Part shown: positions 48,265-59,627 of the stretch, one piece after another
Layout: each line of letters opens with the position of its first letter
Position numbering within the stretch: the first letter of the stretch is position 1
From: Zygaena filipendulae
Lineage: Eukaryota > Arthropoda > Insecta > Lepidoptera > Zygaenidae
Direction of reading: 5' to 3'
Assembly (NCBI GenBank): GCA_907165275.2
Contig: OU015660.1
Span: 6,078,501 to 6,142,500 of the forward strand
DNA: 64,000 nucleotides
Translations under genes and position numbers: made by a program
The notes under the pieces: generated by a model
Told to the model about the DNA's origin: nothing
The model's database searches: none
The model's input: the letters and a program-made list of their open reading frames with translations, nothing else

Positions 48265-48560
48265 CACTTTATTGTACACCAAAATTATGTTACAGTGTGT
48301 TAACAAAAACTTATAACTAATGGCATACAAAAGGCGGTCTTATCGCTTTACTAGCGATCTCTTCCAGACAACCTTTGGGTGGACAGGACAAATACAGAAA
48401 ATTTATATGTTGATAGGTAGAACAGGAATCATAAAATAATACAAAATAAAAATACATAAAAAGATATACAAAGATACACGCATAGATATAAAATATACAT
48501 ACAGAAAAATATATATAGATAGATAAAATACATATTTTGTTTAAAAAAGAAAAACAATAG
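48265..48560 (-). pseudogene. 3' UTR remnant of a non-LTR retrotransposon
   Basis: ttacaaaaggcggtcttatc ... ctcttccagacaacctt has the same layout as the tail of the element at 58323-58420 (acaaaaggcggacttaatgc ... tgccagtcaacctt). No coding part was recognised upstream of it. Confidence 0.5.
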
Positions 48561-48569
48561 TTATGTATC

Positions 48570-51500
48570 TATCAGAGGTTAACTGACCACGAGCCATCGG
48601 TAAGCTGGCAGATTTTGCGAGCGCACAGCACAGAAACGCGACTCGGTATTTGAATCCACTGTGTATTCGCGGACGAGGGTCGGTGATTTATAGAAGGACA
48701 TGGACGACAAACAACCGGGGCTGCGTCCGTCTGTCGAACGCTTCCCGTGTTCCTAGGATTAGGTACCTCCTACTGATTTATTTGTTAGAATCAGAAGGTA
48801 TTTAAAATTATTAGCAAGTAGTCGCGAGCCGGCCCGGGAACCGTCAAACTTCCCAAAAAATCTAATTGTATTGTTAATGAAAAATCAATTTACTTACTAC
48901 CTAACCAACAACTTTTTACCTCGGTTTCACGTGCGTGGAATTGGATTCTCCACGCATTTTTCATCACTTCATGCTAAGAATTAAAAAATAAATCCCATCA
49001 GGAAACTATTAATAAAAAAACATAATATGGCAAATTGTAACTATTTAATGTTACATGTATGATTGTATTATTTGTCCCACGAAAGACGTGAGATAGAGTT
49101 AATGTATAAAACAGCTGCAACACTATTTTAGACAAATTTCGTAGAATTTAGGTAATTTTTGAAGAACGTTTTATTGAATATTGCTTTGGTCTGTTTAATA
49201 AAAAGGATATTTCCTTTTAATTAAGAATTTAAGATGCAATGCATGCTCGTGAAAGAAATGTTATCACCCCATAATCGTTTTTGTATTTAGTTCACAACTG
49301 TTTTAAACATTTCGGACACTTTTTAGGTTTTGTCCTACTTTATGTCTCACGATATCATTACAGAGACCTTCTTAGAGGCGTTCCAGGGTTCATTATTTCA
49401 TTTGTCAAGTGGAGTCGCAGTGAAATAGGGCAAAGGACTCGCAAACGGAGTGGTGGAAATGAAGACGCCGTTTGTTCATAACCAGCTCGTTAATTCCATT
49501 ATTACAAGTCAGGGAAGCGAGCAAGACCGGTAGCAGATGTGCCATTTTACCATTTGACTCGGGAATCTGCTACGTTAGTCTTTCCAAGAAATCTTAGCAT
49601 CATCAAATTATATTCGTCTTAATTAACGAAGAAAAGAAAGTGATTACCCTAATTTGTGAACTGAAATCTTTACCTCAGATTTCAGACCACGTTTATTTTT
49701 TGAGCGATTGAAGCATCTTTAGGCTTAAGTCACAAAAGTCATATTACCTTTGTAAATAGCTCTAAAATTATAGAGTAAATTAGTGCTTTGAACAGGTTTT
49801 TTGTAAGAACGCTCTCAAAAGTAATTAAAGACAAGGTAAATACCATTTAGAATACGAGCGTTTCCGTTCAAAGATAAGACACCTTTTTACGTAACAGAAG
49901 AGTTATCTAAGCCGGGGCTAATTAGACGAATAGAATTTTGGGGTTCCTGAAAGGCTAGGATTACTGAAACAAAGCGACTACCTTCACTTAAAATTTCATT
50001 AAATTAATCCCTTTGTTCACATTTGATCAGCGGAATCCAATACCTTATTTTATTATCATTAAAATTTAAAATAAGTAGATTAAATATTTCAAACACACAG
50101 CTTGAAGGTGATATACACGGCTGAAGAACAAGTATTTCTTTATTCATTTCATTATCAAAATTCAGGATTAAAAAAATAGGAAAACTTATGAATGTATCTC
50201 TTTCAAACAGAAGATCATTTCCTTGGGTCAAACAAATGGTGAATTTGTTTGACCCAAGGAAAGCCTTATCCTATTCCTCCTAGTATTATTGGCATCTATG
50301 GATTGCTATTTAAGGCCTATAACAACGCTTGAAATAAAACAATCGTGAAATATAGTAGGTAGGTAATAAACAACAGTATAGTATCTTCAAATTATAAAAC
50401 CTTGTGAGTAACTTTTAACTGTTAGGATCGTTAGAACTAACTAAACATGGATAAGATGTCGATGCTCCTCAGTCAGACATAAATCTATAGAGATGAGGGT
50501 TCTTGGCTACAGCCTACAACAATGTCCGGATAAGCCAATTAATTTCGATCACGGTTTCCGCCTTTAATCTGATGGTCACTCACGCCCAAAACTTGTAATT
50601 GAATTTCAGTTAAGGAATATTCAGCGTCCTATCTAGTGTCTATATTTCCAGCATTCCTCGTCACCGGAGCGACGAACAGACGGATACATGATGAATTTTC
50701 AAAGCGATATAAGTATTATATATGGACATATTATACAATAACTATATATTGATATTTGCCATATAATTTAGTAAGAATTTATAAAGGCGTCAAATAAAAT
50801 CTCGTATTGAAGGAACACCCAATATATCCTACAGACTATTAAAGTTGTCATTTCGTGTCATATAACATACGAAATTGATTCGACATCGAGGTCAAATTAG
50901 GCTCCATATTCGTTTCCAGCCGGTCACGTCTATCGTTTATGCGAAATCGATTTGAACGTTTTATATGACGTCTCCTTCCAATTTAATAGCTCAAGGACTG
51001 ACTGGACGAAGAGCAATAAACGAGAATAAGTATTCTTACACATTGGCCGATAAAACTTTATTCTTCGCCTATTCCTGCAGTTGACTGAGCCCGTATTAAC
51101 TTCTAGTCATTATGTTTCCAGCTTACTTACCTATATAAGCGGTTCTGTAATAACATCGATTTGAAATGGTTATTGAATTTCAATAGTAATTTCCAAAGGT
51201 ATTTTGCTAACGCGAAGAACAATTAAGTTCAATAATAATGTCACAATTCCGTTGCTAGGTAGGTAGGTACAAAAGTAATGATGTTTTCCCGTCGTAAATT
51301 GGATTTATCCGGAGTTTATTGATGTCTATTGTACCTATAGTCGTCTCGTTTGCTGAATAAGCCGTTAGACTGCGATATTTCAATCCAATAAGCGGGATAG
51401 TTTCGTAAATAATTCCGTAAGTTGTAACAGGTAAGTGGCACTCGCCCGTTATGGCCGCCTGGAGAGTCGGGGTGAAATCTGTTCGCCACTCCAGGGAAGA

Positions 51501-53340
51501 AATCACAATTTTATTTCCTAAAATTAATATTTAATAATATGAGCGATACTTGGTGAAAAGCTTTCAGATTGAAAGGTTTTTTTCCATATTGGCGGATTAT
51601 CCGTTTCAATTGACTGCTTGATTCGCAGTCAATCTCTGGCTGTTTATTAAATCTAGAATTTAATTTATTTTATATCAATTTACTTTTCATCTAAAGAGTT
51701 TGCTTTGAATTTTAAATTAGTTTCTCATTTTGGTAATGAATTTATCCCATTATTGAAAGATTTTAGGTATAGATATCATTTTTTATTAGTCGAATATAAC
51801 GACAAAGCAGAAAGCTAAAAAGCTTCAGACTATGTATTAAGAACAACTAATTTATTTTACTTCTAATGTACTTATCTGTAACCTGTGCACTCCTATATTA
51901 CGGGTTTTGAACTTTCTGGAGTCCTTCATTAGAGGTAAGTGACCTAATAATATAATGACCGTTTTATCTTTTTGTTGTTCGTAACACTTGGATCATTTTG
52001 CATTATATTTTAATTTCTGTAAAATAAAATAATGTAGTTATAGGTACTTTTATAATACACTGAGTTCACTGAGATTATAAAAATAAAGTTAACACAATAC
52101 GATATTATGAAGAAAGGTACAAGTATGTGAGGATCCTATTCTAATACAGTGCACTTGTTACGGATTTAGTTCGTCACTTCAACTTTATTCAACTCAGGGC
52201 GGATTATCCCGTGTGCCGATACGTAATTTAGTGGAAAAGGTTGCGACCCCGCTAGTTTGTATTACCCCGACAGTGATATAGGGTATTAAGTTCCCTTACT
52301 CTCTCCCTCAACGCGTAAACAAGACAGAACCTTTCTGCGTATCACCCTAACTAAGGTTAATAATTTAAGGGACTAAGCGCGGGGAGCATTCCGTCTATTT
52401 TCTCTACTTAAACTAAAATTGTTTTGTTTACATCTGTGTTGCAGTCCTCATGAATTATGTATGAACTGAATACAAAGTAAACACGCTCTGACTAAGAGGT
52501 GTGAGTAGTTCAGTATCTTCTGTATATATCTTTCGATTAAATTAACTTGAGTAATGGAAATGACAATAAGTTTATTGGCGCTATTTATTATTTCGATATA
52601 TGAAAATAATTATTCAACATATAATATAGTACCTATGTGTATAGATGAACAAGATAGAGATAATATCGTCTTAGCAACAGTAAACAGTGTAATATCTTAT
52701 TCTGTTATAAGTTGCATAAGCTAACATACACGTATGTAGAAGCGTCCTATTTCGTGTTCAGAACATACAATGATGGTTAACGAAGTGTAAGCCGATTTGC
52801 AAATTCGCCAAGTTAGGTGAAATCACGTGGACTCGTCCCAAATAAAGCCCGATTTGATCCTATTAACGCACGGCTAACAGGAGGGATCTTGCGACAGGGA
52901 CACGTCGTACCGCGCCGGTTACCTCGACACGAACAGAAAGATGGGATAAAATGTTAATGTCCCCCGAAAATTAGAACCATAATATCAAGATTTACCTAAT
53001 TTGGTTAACTAATTACTTTTATTATTAGTGGAATGTATAATAGTCCTCTTCGGTATACCAATTTATCTTTTTAACATACGCATAGATGGACTTTATTCGC
53101 TGTTCCCCAGCTGTTTCATTCACATGAATAAAAAAGTATCCTAAAATATGACACTCAAGGATACAAATGCAGCTTTCTATCGGTGAAATAATTTTTAGAA
53201 TCGACCAGAGATTAGGTACTCCTCACATCCTAACAAACCTACAAACTTTACCTTTACAAATATAGATATTTCAATAATATAGTACTACCTATTACTTTGA
53301 TTAGGCATTGTACGGTTATAATATCTATTTATCTATCTAT
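48570..53340. other. Long transposon-poor intergenic stretch
   Basis: Apart from the hairpin at 50218-50262 I recognise no repeat, exon or RNA gene in nearly 5 kb. Such a repeat-poor island between dense transposon clusters may hold regulatory DNA, but nothing direct shows this. Confidence 0.4.
50218..50262. repeat. Perfect 20-bp inverted repeat with 5-nt loop
   Basis: TTTCCTTGGGTCAAACAAAT at 50218-50237 and its exact inverse at 50243-50262 flank GGTGA. Complementarity stops sharply at both sides. No T-run or gene context explains it. Confidence 0.9.
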
Positions 53341-53346
53341 CTATGT

Positions 53347-53636
53347 ATGTCCCTCGCGATTTCACCCGCGGTAATTTCGGAGTTCCGCGGAGGTTGCAGG
53401 AAAAAAGTACTCAACGTATATTATACGTTATACGTCGTATATTATATATTATACGTTATACGTACAACGTATAACGTATGTCCTTCAGTTCCCGAGGGAA
53501 TTCCGGGATAAAAACTATCCTTTTTTTTAAGTTGGACCATATTATAAATGGTTGCAAAATTTTATCAAAATCCGTTCAGTATAGTTTCGAAGTCCATCGC
53601 GGACAAACAACGTGACACGTGATTTATATATATTAG
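53347..53636 (-). mobile_element. Helitron, family B, reverse copy with internal ACGTATA palindromic expansion
   Basis: Minus-strand start TCTAATATATATAAATCACG. The GC hairpin is present but CTAG is lost. Between 53410 and 53482 the usual ggatag-type body is interrupted by repeated ACGTATA/TATACGT words that form several overlapping palindromes. Confidence 0.6.
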
Positions 53637-53697
53637 ATATCTATCTATATATATATATATATTTAAAAAAAGGATATATATATACATATATATATAG

Positions 53698-53924
53698 ATC
53701 CTTTGTCCTGAATGACTGATGGATCAACGTCCAGTCTAAACAGCTGATCGTAGAGACCTGAAACATTGGAGGGTGTGTTCTTTGTATGACGTATAGGCAT
53801 CCGATAAGAAGGGATTTTTGAAAATTCAACCGCTAAGGGGATGAAAAGGGGTTGAAAAGTTTGTATGGAACAATTCCGCGGGAACTTCGATATTATCGTG
53901 GGTGAAACCGCGCGGGACAGCTAG
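53698..53924 (+). mobile_element. Helitron, family D
   Basis: Body ctttgtcctgaatgactgat ... ggcatccgataagaaggg ... gtttgtatggaacaa and GACAGCTAG|T end. Related copies at 55122-55535 and, reversed, 61877-62114. Left-flanking DNA is an (AT)n tract. Confidence 0.6.
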
Positions 53925-54138
53925 TATAGTTATAAAAATATAGGTAGGTACATACTTGACTTTACATATTTTGGAAATTATGAATTTTTTTGCGCAGTTA
54001 TCCTCATTTTATTCAGCTTGGAACATTATACATGGATGTAATTTCAACAGAGTGCCTGACAATAATGAATAACTAGTTACTACTCAATAACGAGAACGTG
54101 ATTAGTCCAATTAATTAATAATAATCAATATAGTAGTC

Positions 54139-54319
54139 TCAACTAATATTATAGATGCGAAAGTAGCTTTGTTACGTTTTCACACTTTGACTATATTTAA
54201 CATCACATCACAAAATTTTCTACACATTATCAGGGGTACAGAAAAGGACATTGACTTTGACCCCAGGATTCCCCTGGAAACTGTGAAATAAAAGCGTGTG
54301 AAACCGCGGAGAACAGCTA
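54139..54319 (+). mobile_element. Helitron, family A
   Basis: TCAACTAATATTATAGATGC start and ACAGCTAG|T end; the hairpin has decayed on its left arm. Confidence 0.65.
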
Positions 54320-54777
54320 GTATATACGTAACTATCTATGTATTTATATCCTTTAATTCGGTACATCATATGAACAAGCCGTATGGTAGGCTCGAATTAT
54401 TATTATAATTAAACTGGATGTTAATTTGCATTTTCGATTAACAGATGTTACTAAAATGCTGATAGTGAATGTAAATAAAAATTAAATGTATAATATAATC
54501 ATGATCAAAAAAAATTTATTAATTTATGAAACTACTAAATATTCCCGACATCAACACATGGCTATTTCTTTCGTAGCACATAAGATTTGATGTTAAGTTA
54601 GTGGAAATGGTCAGCATCTTGTGTTGTCTACTTCCCATAAACTACGCCTATCTGCAAAATTTCGACTTCATGGGGTTGTAAAAAAGTATGTCTCCATACA
54701 AACTTTGAATCCCTTATTCGACCTTCTAAAGAGTAAAAAAGCCTTCCGTAGTAGCTTGTGAGTGCTTATGAGCCTAA

Positions 54778-55016
54778 CAGTCCCACTCAGAGTTGATTTT
54801 ATGATTACTTAATTTTAAGTAAAGATTTTTAAAACAAAACTGCCGCACTCAGAGACGTCCATTACATTAATGTTAATTGACCTTTAACTAAATTTAACTT
54901 AATTGGTCAAATGCTAATTAACATTAATTTAATGAACATCTCTGATTGCGGCAATTTTAATTTAAAAATCTCTACTTAAAATTAAGTAATCATTAAAACG
55001 ACTCTGAGTGCGGCCG
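54778..55016. mobile_element. PIF/Harbinger-type MITE, copy 2 (239 bp)
   Basis: Same family and orientation-symmetric layout as 46519-46755, with TAA at 54775-54777 and 55017-55019. Its left end is more mutated (CAGTCCCACTCAGAG). Confidence 0.82.
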
Positions 55017-55121
55017 TAAGACACAAAAATGAAACCCATATGCCTAGTTACAAGTTTCCATAGATTTATGTAGCTGTTTAGGGTGTGACTTTAGAATTTA
55101 GATCTATCAGTTACCTAATCA

Positions 55122-55535
55122 TCTATACATATAAAATGCTTTGTCCTGAATGGCTGACAATCAACGCACAGCCTAAACCGATGCACGTATGACGTAGGCA
55201 TCCGATAAGAAAAGATTTTTCGAAATTCTACTCCTAAGAGGGGGAGAGTTTGTATGGGGCAACTGAAACCGCTGGGTCTGGAACCATGAAAGTTGGCACA
55301 AATATTCCTCAGGCGACGTAGGTGTGCACTAAGAAAGGATTTTTGAAAATTAATTCTCGCAGCGGGTGAAAAGGGGTTGCAAAGTTTGTATGGAACAACG
55401 TGTTTTCTTGGAAGAAATTTCAGAGCAAGAAACTAAACCCAACCATTTAATTTTTTGAATTTTCTTCAAAATTTAGCTAGACGGCGTTGTTCTGATTTCA
55501 ACCACCACGCGGATGAAGCCGCGGGAAAAAGCTAG
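55122..55535 (+). mobile_element. Helitron, family D, long copy
   Basis: TCTATACATATAAAATGCTT start, two partial repeats of the gtttgtatggggcaac/ggaacaac unit, and an AAAGCTAG|T end. Confidence 0.6.
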
Positions 55536-55661
55536 TATAGGTATAAAAGTTGATCTGAAAGTTTTGTGAGGCACGATATAATTTCATGTAATGAATATTA
55601 CGAAATAAACAACTCGTGCACTAACTCAACGTTAGGTAGGTACCTATTACGTTAGGTAGGT

Positions 55662-57412
55662 TCTATTTAAAAAACCAGCAAAAGAGCATCTTGCGACTCC
55701 GAACGCGTTCCGGCCCATCTGCCTCCTGAGCCACTTAGGGAAGCTCTTTGAACGACTCATAGCTGACAGACTGACAAAAGACCTTCAAAATAAGGGAGAC
55801 TTGGCGGAGTCTCAATATGGGTTCCGAAAAGCCAGGTCTACCGTTGATGCCTTGAGAGCCATTTGTGGAGCGATCGAACGTGCCCGTCAGGGTACATGGC
55901 GCACCCGCAAGTTTTGCGCAGTCATCACGCTGGACGTCCGTAACGCTTTCAACTCGGCGAAATACAGTAACATCTTAGCTGAACTCCTGAAGAGAAACAT
56001 AGAGCCATACCTTATTCGGCTGATTGGCTCCTACTTCTCGGACAGGCTGATTGAGTATGACCATCAACTGGGCAGTGAGAAGGTGGAAGTTAAAAGAGGC
56101 GTTCCCCAGGGTTCCGTTCTCGCACCCATTTTGTGGAACATCATGTACGACGGAGTGCTAAAGATACAGTTCCCACCTGGTACCAGCGTCGTCGGCTACG
56201 CCGATGACCTGACGCTTATTATCTCGGCAAAACACGAAGAAATGCTAATGGCGAGAGGAAATACTGCCGTCAGTATGGTAGGGAGATGGATGATGGAAAG
56301 AGGTCTTGAGCTGGTACCAGAGAAGACCGAGGCCATGCTCGCATCCGGTCGAAGAAAGCATATTCCCGTCCACTTCACAATCCAAGGGTTAAGAATCCAG
56401 CCCAAAAACACTGTCAAGTGCCTGGGAGTACTCCTCGATAAATCTATGACTTTCCTGCCGCACATCAAATCTACTGCAGCTAGAGCAGCGGTACGCTGCC
56501 AGGCACTTGGTCGGCTAATGCCTCGCATCGATGGCCCGAAGACGCTAAAACGAAGACTGCTTACGGGAGTGATTAGATCTATCCTCTGCTATGCGGCACC
56601 GGTGTGGAGTAGGGGGCTGAACTATCGAATAGCTAAAACCAAAATCGACAGCTGCTACAGACTCGCAGCAATACGTGCTGCGTGTCTCTACCGCACGGTA
56701 TCTTATGAGGCGGCTATGGCTATCGCAGGCATAATTCCTATTCGTTTAATCATTGACGAATCCTGTCAGGCACACCAGCTTACTGACAAGACTGAAAAAA
56801 TGAGAGCCGATCTAAGACGTGACACGCTCTGCAAATGGCAAGACCTATGGACTGACGCAGAAAAAGGCCTCTGGACAAAAACCATCCTGCCGGATGTTCA
56901 GAAATGGCACAAACGGCGCTTCGGGTCCGTTGACTACTTCTTGTCTCAGTGTCTCTCTGGTCATGGGATATTCAACAGCTACCGAAAGAGGATAGGGAAA
57001 GCACACACGGATATTTGCTGGTACTGCGAGGACGTCGACACTGCGGAGCACACGCTTTTCGTGTGCCCCCACTTCGAAAAGGAACGCGAATTGTTGATCA
57101 GGGATCTTACACACAGCATCAGCAAAGAGAACATGATCGAGGTGATGCTAGGCTGCGAGGGGAGCTGGAATCGCATCAGCGACTTCGTCACCTCAATCAT
57201 GAAGCAAAAACAGACCTTTGAGAGAGAGCTTGAGGCAATAGATAGAGGAGGGTAACATCCAGAAACACTCTGCAGCTGAACGATGAGTTAAATCATAGTT
57301 CCGTTCAGCTGCTACGAGTAGCCTGGAGGAGGGGTTTTTAGTCCGTGCAAATCGGACACTCCCTGTCAGTACGGGCTGGCAGGGGTCCGTTAGGGATTTT
57401 CCCCTCCTCGCG

Positions 57413-57465
<53 letters not shown>
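55662..57465 (+). mobile_element. 5'-truncated R1-clade non-LTR retrotransposon with 53-nt poly(A)
   Basis: The element enters at the start of the reverse transcriptase domain and keeps a 3' UTR with a GGCAGGGGTCCGTTAGGG-type end. Poly(A) covers 57413-57465. GGTAGGT follows the tail and also precedes the likely 5' junction (about 55655-55661), a possible short target duplication. The open frame and intact tail indicate recent insertion. Confidence 0.85.
55684..57255 (+). CDS. Reverse transcriptase ORF (partial, R1-clade non-LTR retrotransposon)
   Basis: The frame is open from about 55684 to TAA at 57253-57255 with no internal ATG start belonging to it; its real N-terminus (endonuclease and more) was lost by 5' truncation. 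It opens with RPICLLSHLGKLFERLIADR, then QYGFRKARSTVDAL, LDVRNAFN, KRGVPQGSVLAPILWN and the catalytic VVGYADDLTL. The region near the C-terminus has the Cys-His knuckle CWYCEDVDTAEHTLFVCPHF characteristic of R1-clade ORF2. In a complete element it would copy RNA into DNA at a nicked target. Here it is a dead-on-arrival copy, probably not translated. Confidence 0.9.
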   Translation, partial: EHLATPNAFRPICLLSHLGKLFERLIADRLTKDLQNKGDLAESQYGFRKARSTVDALRAICGAIERARQGTWRTRKFCAVITLDVRNAFNSAKYSNILAELLKRNIEPYLIRLIGSYFSDRLIEYDHQLGSEKVEVKRGVPQGSVLAPILWNIMYDGVLKIQFPPGTSVVGYADDLTLIISAKHEEMLMARGNTAVSMVGRWMMERGLELVPEKTEAMLASGRRKHIPVHFTIQGLRIQPKNTVKCLGVLLDKSMTFLPHIKSTAARAAVRCQALGRLMPRIDGPKTLKRRLLTGVIRSILCYAAPVWSRGLNYRIAKTKIDSCYRLAAIRAACLYRTVSYEAAMAIAGIIPIRLIIDESCQAHQLTDKTEKMRADLRRDTLCKWQDLWTDAEKGLWTKTILPDVQKWHKRRFGSVDYFLSQCLSGHGIFNSYRKRIGKAHTDICWYCEDVDTAEHTLFVCPHFEKERELLIRDLTHSISKENMIEVMLGCEGSWNRISDFVTSIMKQKQTFERELEAIDRGG

Positions 57466-57467
<2 letters not shown>

Positions 57468-58322
57468 TAGGTACCTACTTGAGAATTGAGATAGGAGGCT
57501 CTCAATAAGTTTTTACTTTTTACAGGCTGAGTAGGGATGGTAGGTATCTATTCATTAAAAGAAATCCTCTTGAGACTTGCTTGAGAATTTATTCTAATGG
57601 TCTGAAAATTCATAGTAGAAACTATTAACAGTTAGGCTCCTGTCTCCCACAAAGTAAGAAATAATGATAAAGATAATTATTAACAAGACGTTATTATTTG
57701 TGTTGGTGTCACAGGAAAGATCGAACGAAACTTAAAAAAGAAAAATATGTATATGTATTTGTTAACCTATTTTCAATTGACTACGCTTTAGAAGTAATAA
57801 ATCTTAAGTAGGTAGTATAAGTACCTAAATATTTTTTGTTATCTTTTTTCTCAATTAGAACGCCGATAACCAATTAAATTTTACAACCTTGTTTGATAGG
57901 CGTAAATAAACTTTAGCCATTATCACGTCCAAATAGCAGTTTAACAAGTAGAGGAAGGCATTGAATGGAGATTAAACAAGACGATACCGAAACCGAGCCA
58001 ACTCTGCGATGACTTTATGAAATTAGTTGTAAGATAAATCCATAGCTGCTTCAATATAATATTGGAACAGTGTTATGGGAAGGAGAATCAGATGTGAAGT
58101 TAGTACCTATATGAGTAGTATTTACTGGCTATAAAATTGCTATATCGTGTATCATAAAGTTCAGCTATAATGTAACACAGGGACCCTAACAAATTATCTA
58201 TTTTAATCAAAATACACATAATATGTAAGTGTAGTTTAGGAGTATTTTATTCACAACCATTTGAGATTAGGTACCTATAGTCAGAGTAGTGATATAAAAC
58301 ATTGAACTATACCATACAATGA

Positions 58323-59515
58323 CATTATTTATTTATTTATTTTATTTATTTAAACTTTTTGCACATTATGGTACAAAAGGCGGACTTAATGCCATTGTGG
58401 CATTCTCTGCCAGTCAACCTTCAAGATCTGCAGAAAGTGTGTTTGGTGGTGCTTGTGAGTTCTTGATAAATAGATAATAGACACACAACAAACAAACTAA
58501 AACATAAACAAACCATACAAAATACTTACATATAATACGTAGGTAATTCAATAAAAACAAAAATAAAATTAAGACACATAAATGCACAAATATTACACAT
58601 AGCATACTACCTATAGAAATAATTTATAACTAAGCACCTATTCATAATTATAATTTACTGTCGGTTAAGGAGATATTTATACATCTTATTTTTGAAAATA
58701 TTTTTGTTCGAGGATTGTCGAATGTCAGTGGGCAGTGAGTTCCAGAGCTGGATGGCCTGCAAAGTGAAAGAATCAGAGACAAACCCCGTCCGATGAGAAG
58801 GAATTTTTAAGAGAAGATTGTGGGTAGAGCGAAGAGGTCTATCATGTGAAGAAGAAAGGAATTGAAAACGGCTCTTTAAATAAGAAGGAGATACTGGGTC
58901 GTTTAGAACGGAAAAGAGCGTACAGGCAATTCTTAACTGTCGGCGATTACGGATGGAAAGCCACTTTAGCTGAGAACGATAGAAAGACACATGATCGTAC
59001 TTACGTAGCCCGAAGATGTATCGAATGCAATTATTCAGAAGACGATCCAGCTTATTCAAAAGATCTTCATTTAGGTCGCAATAACATACATCAGCGTAAT
59101 CAATTATAGGAATCACTAAGGACTGTACCAGTAGCTTCTTAGTACACGTGGGAAAAAAGTTTTTGTACCGGTAAAGCGACCGTAGTATTCCGGTTACTCT
59201 AGCTGAAATCTCACTCACCTGCTTAACCCAGCTGAGGGTGGTGTCAATATACAATCCAAGATCTTTAACATGGGGTTCAAACGGAATAACTGAGTCGCGA
59301 TACTTTAGGTTGGATATATTTAGGTGATCGACCTTTGCCAACTGTCTGGAGCTACCCACCATTATGGCCTGACACTTGTTAGGGTTTACTGTGACACCAA
59401 ATCGATTTGACCATTCCCAGACTAGGTTCAGCTGATAATTAAGGTCCCTTATAGCGTCTTCAATATTTTCCACCCCAGTCTGCGTGTAAAGTTGTAAATC
59501 ATCATTGTAAATCAA
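58323..59515 (-). mobile_element. 5'-truncated Jockey/CR1-group retrotransposon with (TAAA)n tail
   Basis: Minus-strand element. The 3' UTR runs from 58654 down to a (TAAA)n tail at about 58323-58352. The 5' truncation falls right at the reverse transcriptase active-site motif. Confidence 0.82.
58655..59515 (-). CDS. Reverse transcriptase C-terminal half (partial, Jockey/CR1 group)
   Basis: A 286-codon open frame begins at IYNDDLQLYTQTG, equivalent to the YADD catalytic box with Ala changed to Asn. It continues through the thumb region (NPNKCQAIMVGS, FEPHVKDLGLYID) and ends LWNSLPTDIR...FKNKMYKYLL, the usual C-terminus of this group. The upstream fingers/palm and endonuclease are missing, so there is no function. 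The uninterrupted frame indicates a fairly young copy. Confidence 0.85.
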   Translation of the reverse strand: MIYNDDLQLYTQTGVENIEDAIRDLNYQLNLVWEWSNRFGVTVNPNKCQAIMVGSSRQLAKVDHLNISNLKYRDSVIPFEPHVKDLGLYIDTTLSWVKQVSEISARVTGILRSLYRYKNFFPTCTKKLLVQSLVIPIIDYADVCYCDLNEDLLNKLDRLLNNCIRYIFGLRKYDHVSFYRSQLKWLSIRNRRQLRIACTLFSVLNDPVSPSYLKSRFQFLSSSHDRPLRSTHNLLLKIPSHRTGFVSDSFTLQAIQLWNSLPTDIRQSSNKNIFKNKMYKYLLNRQ

Positions 59516-59627
59516 TTATATGTATTAGTACTCAAAATATCATTGATTAAACATTTTAATAACATTCAAATAACAAGTTTATATTTTAACTTCTTTGAGC
59601 GTAAAATTGAAAACTTTTATGAAACAA

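Noticed and set aside
47671..48330. A 219-codon open frame made of YSILF repeats on the minus strand
   Set aside because: It is produced by the (AATAG)n array, whose 15-nt period keeps a frame open. It has no start context, no domain and no homologue-like ends.
50218..50262. microRNA precursor
   Set aside because: The stem is only 20 bp with a 5-nt loop. A typical precursor needs about 60-70 nt with an imperfect stem longer than 30 bp.
55600..55670. CRISPR-like short direct repeats (GTTAGGTAGGT)
   Set aside because: Only two or three copies of a word that is common throughout this genome, without regular spacers.
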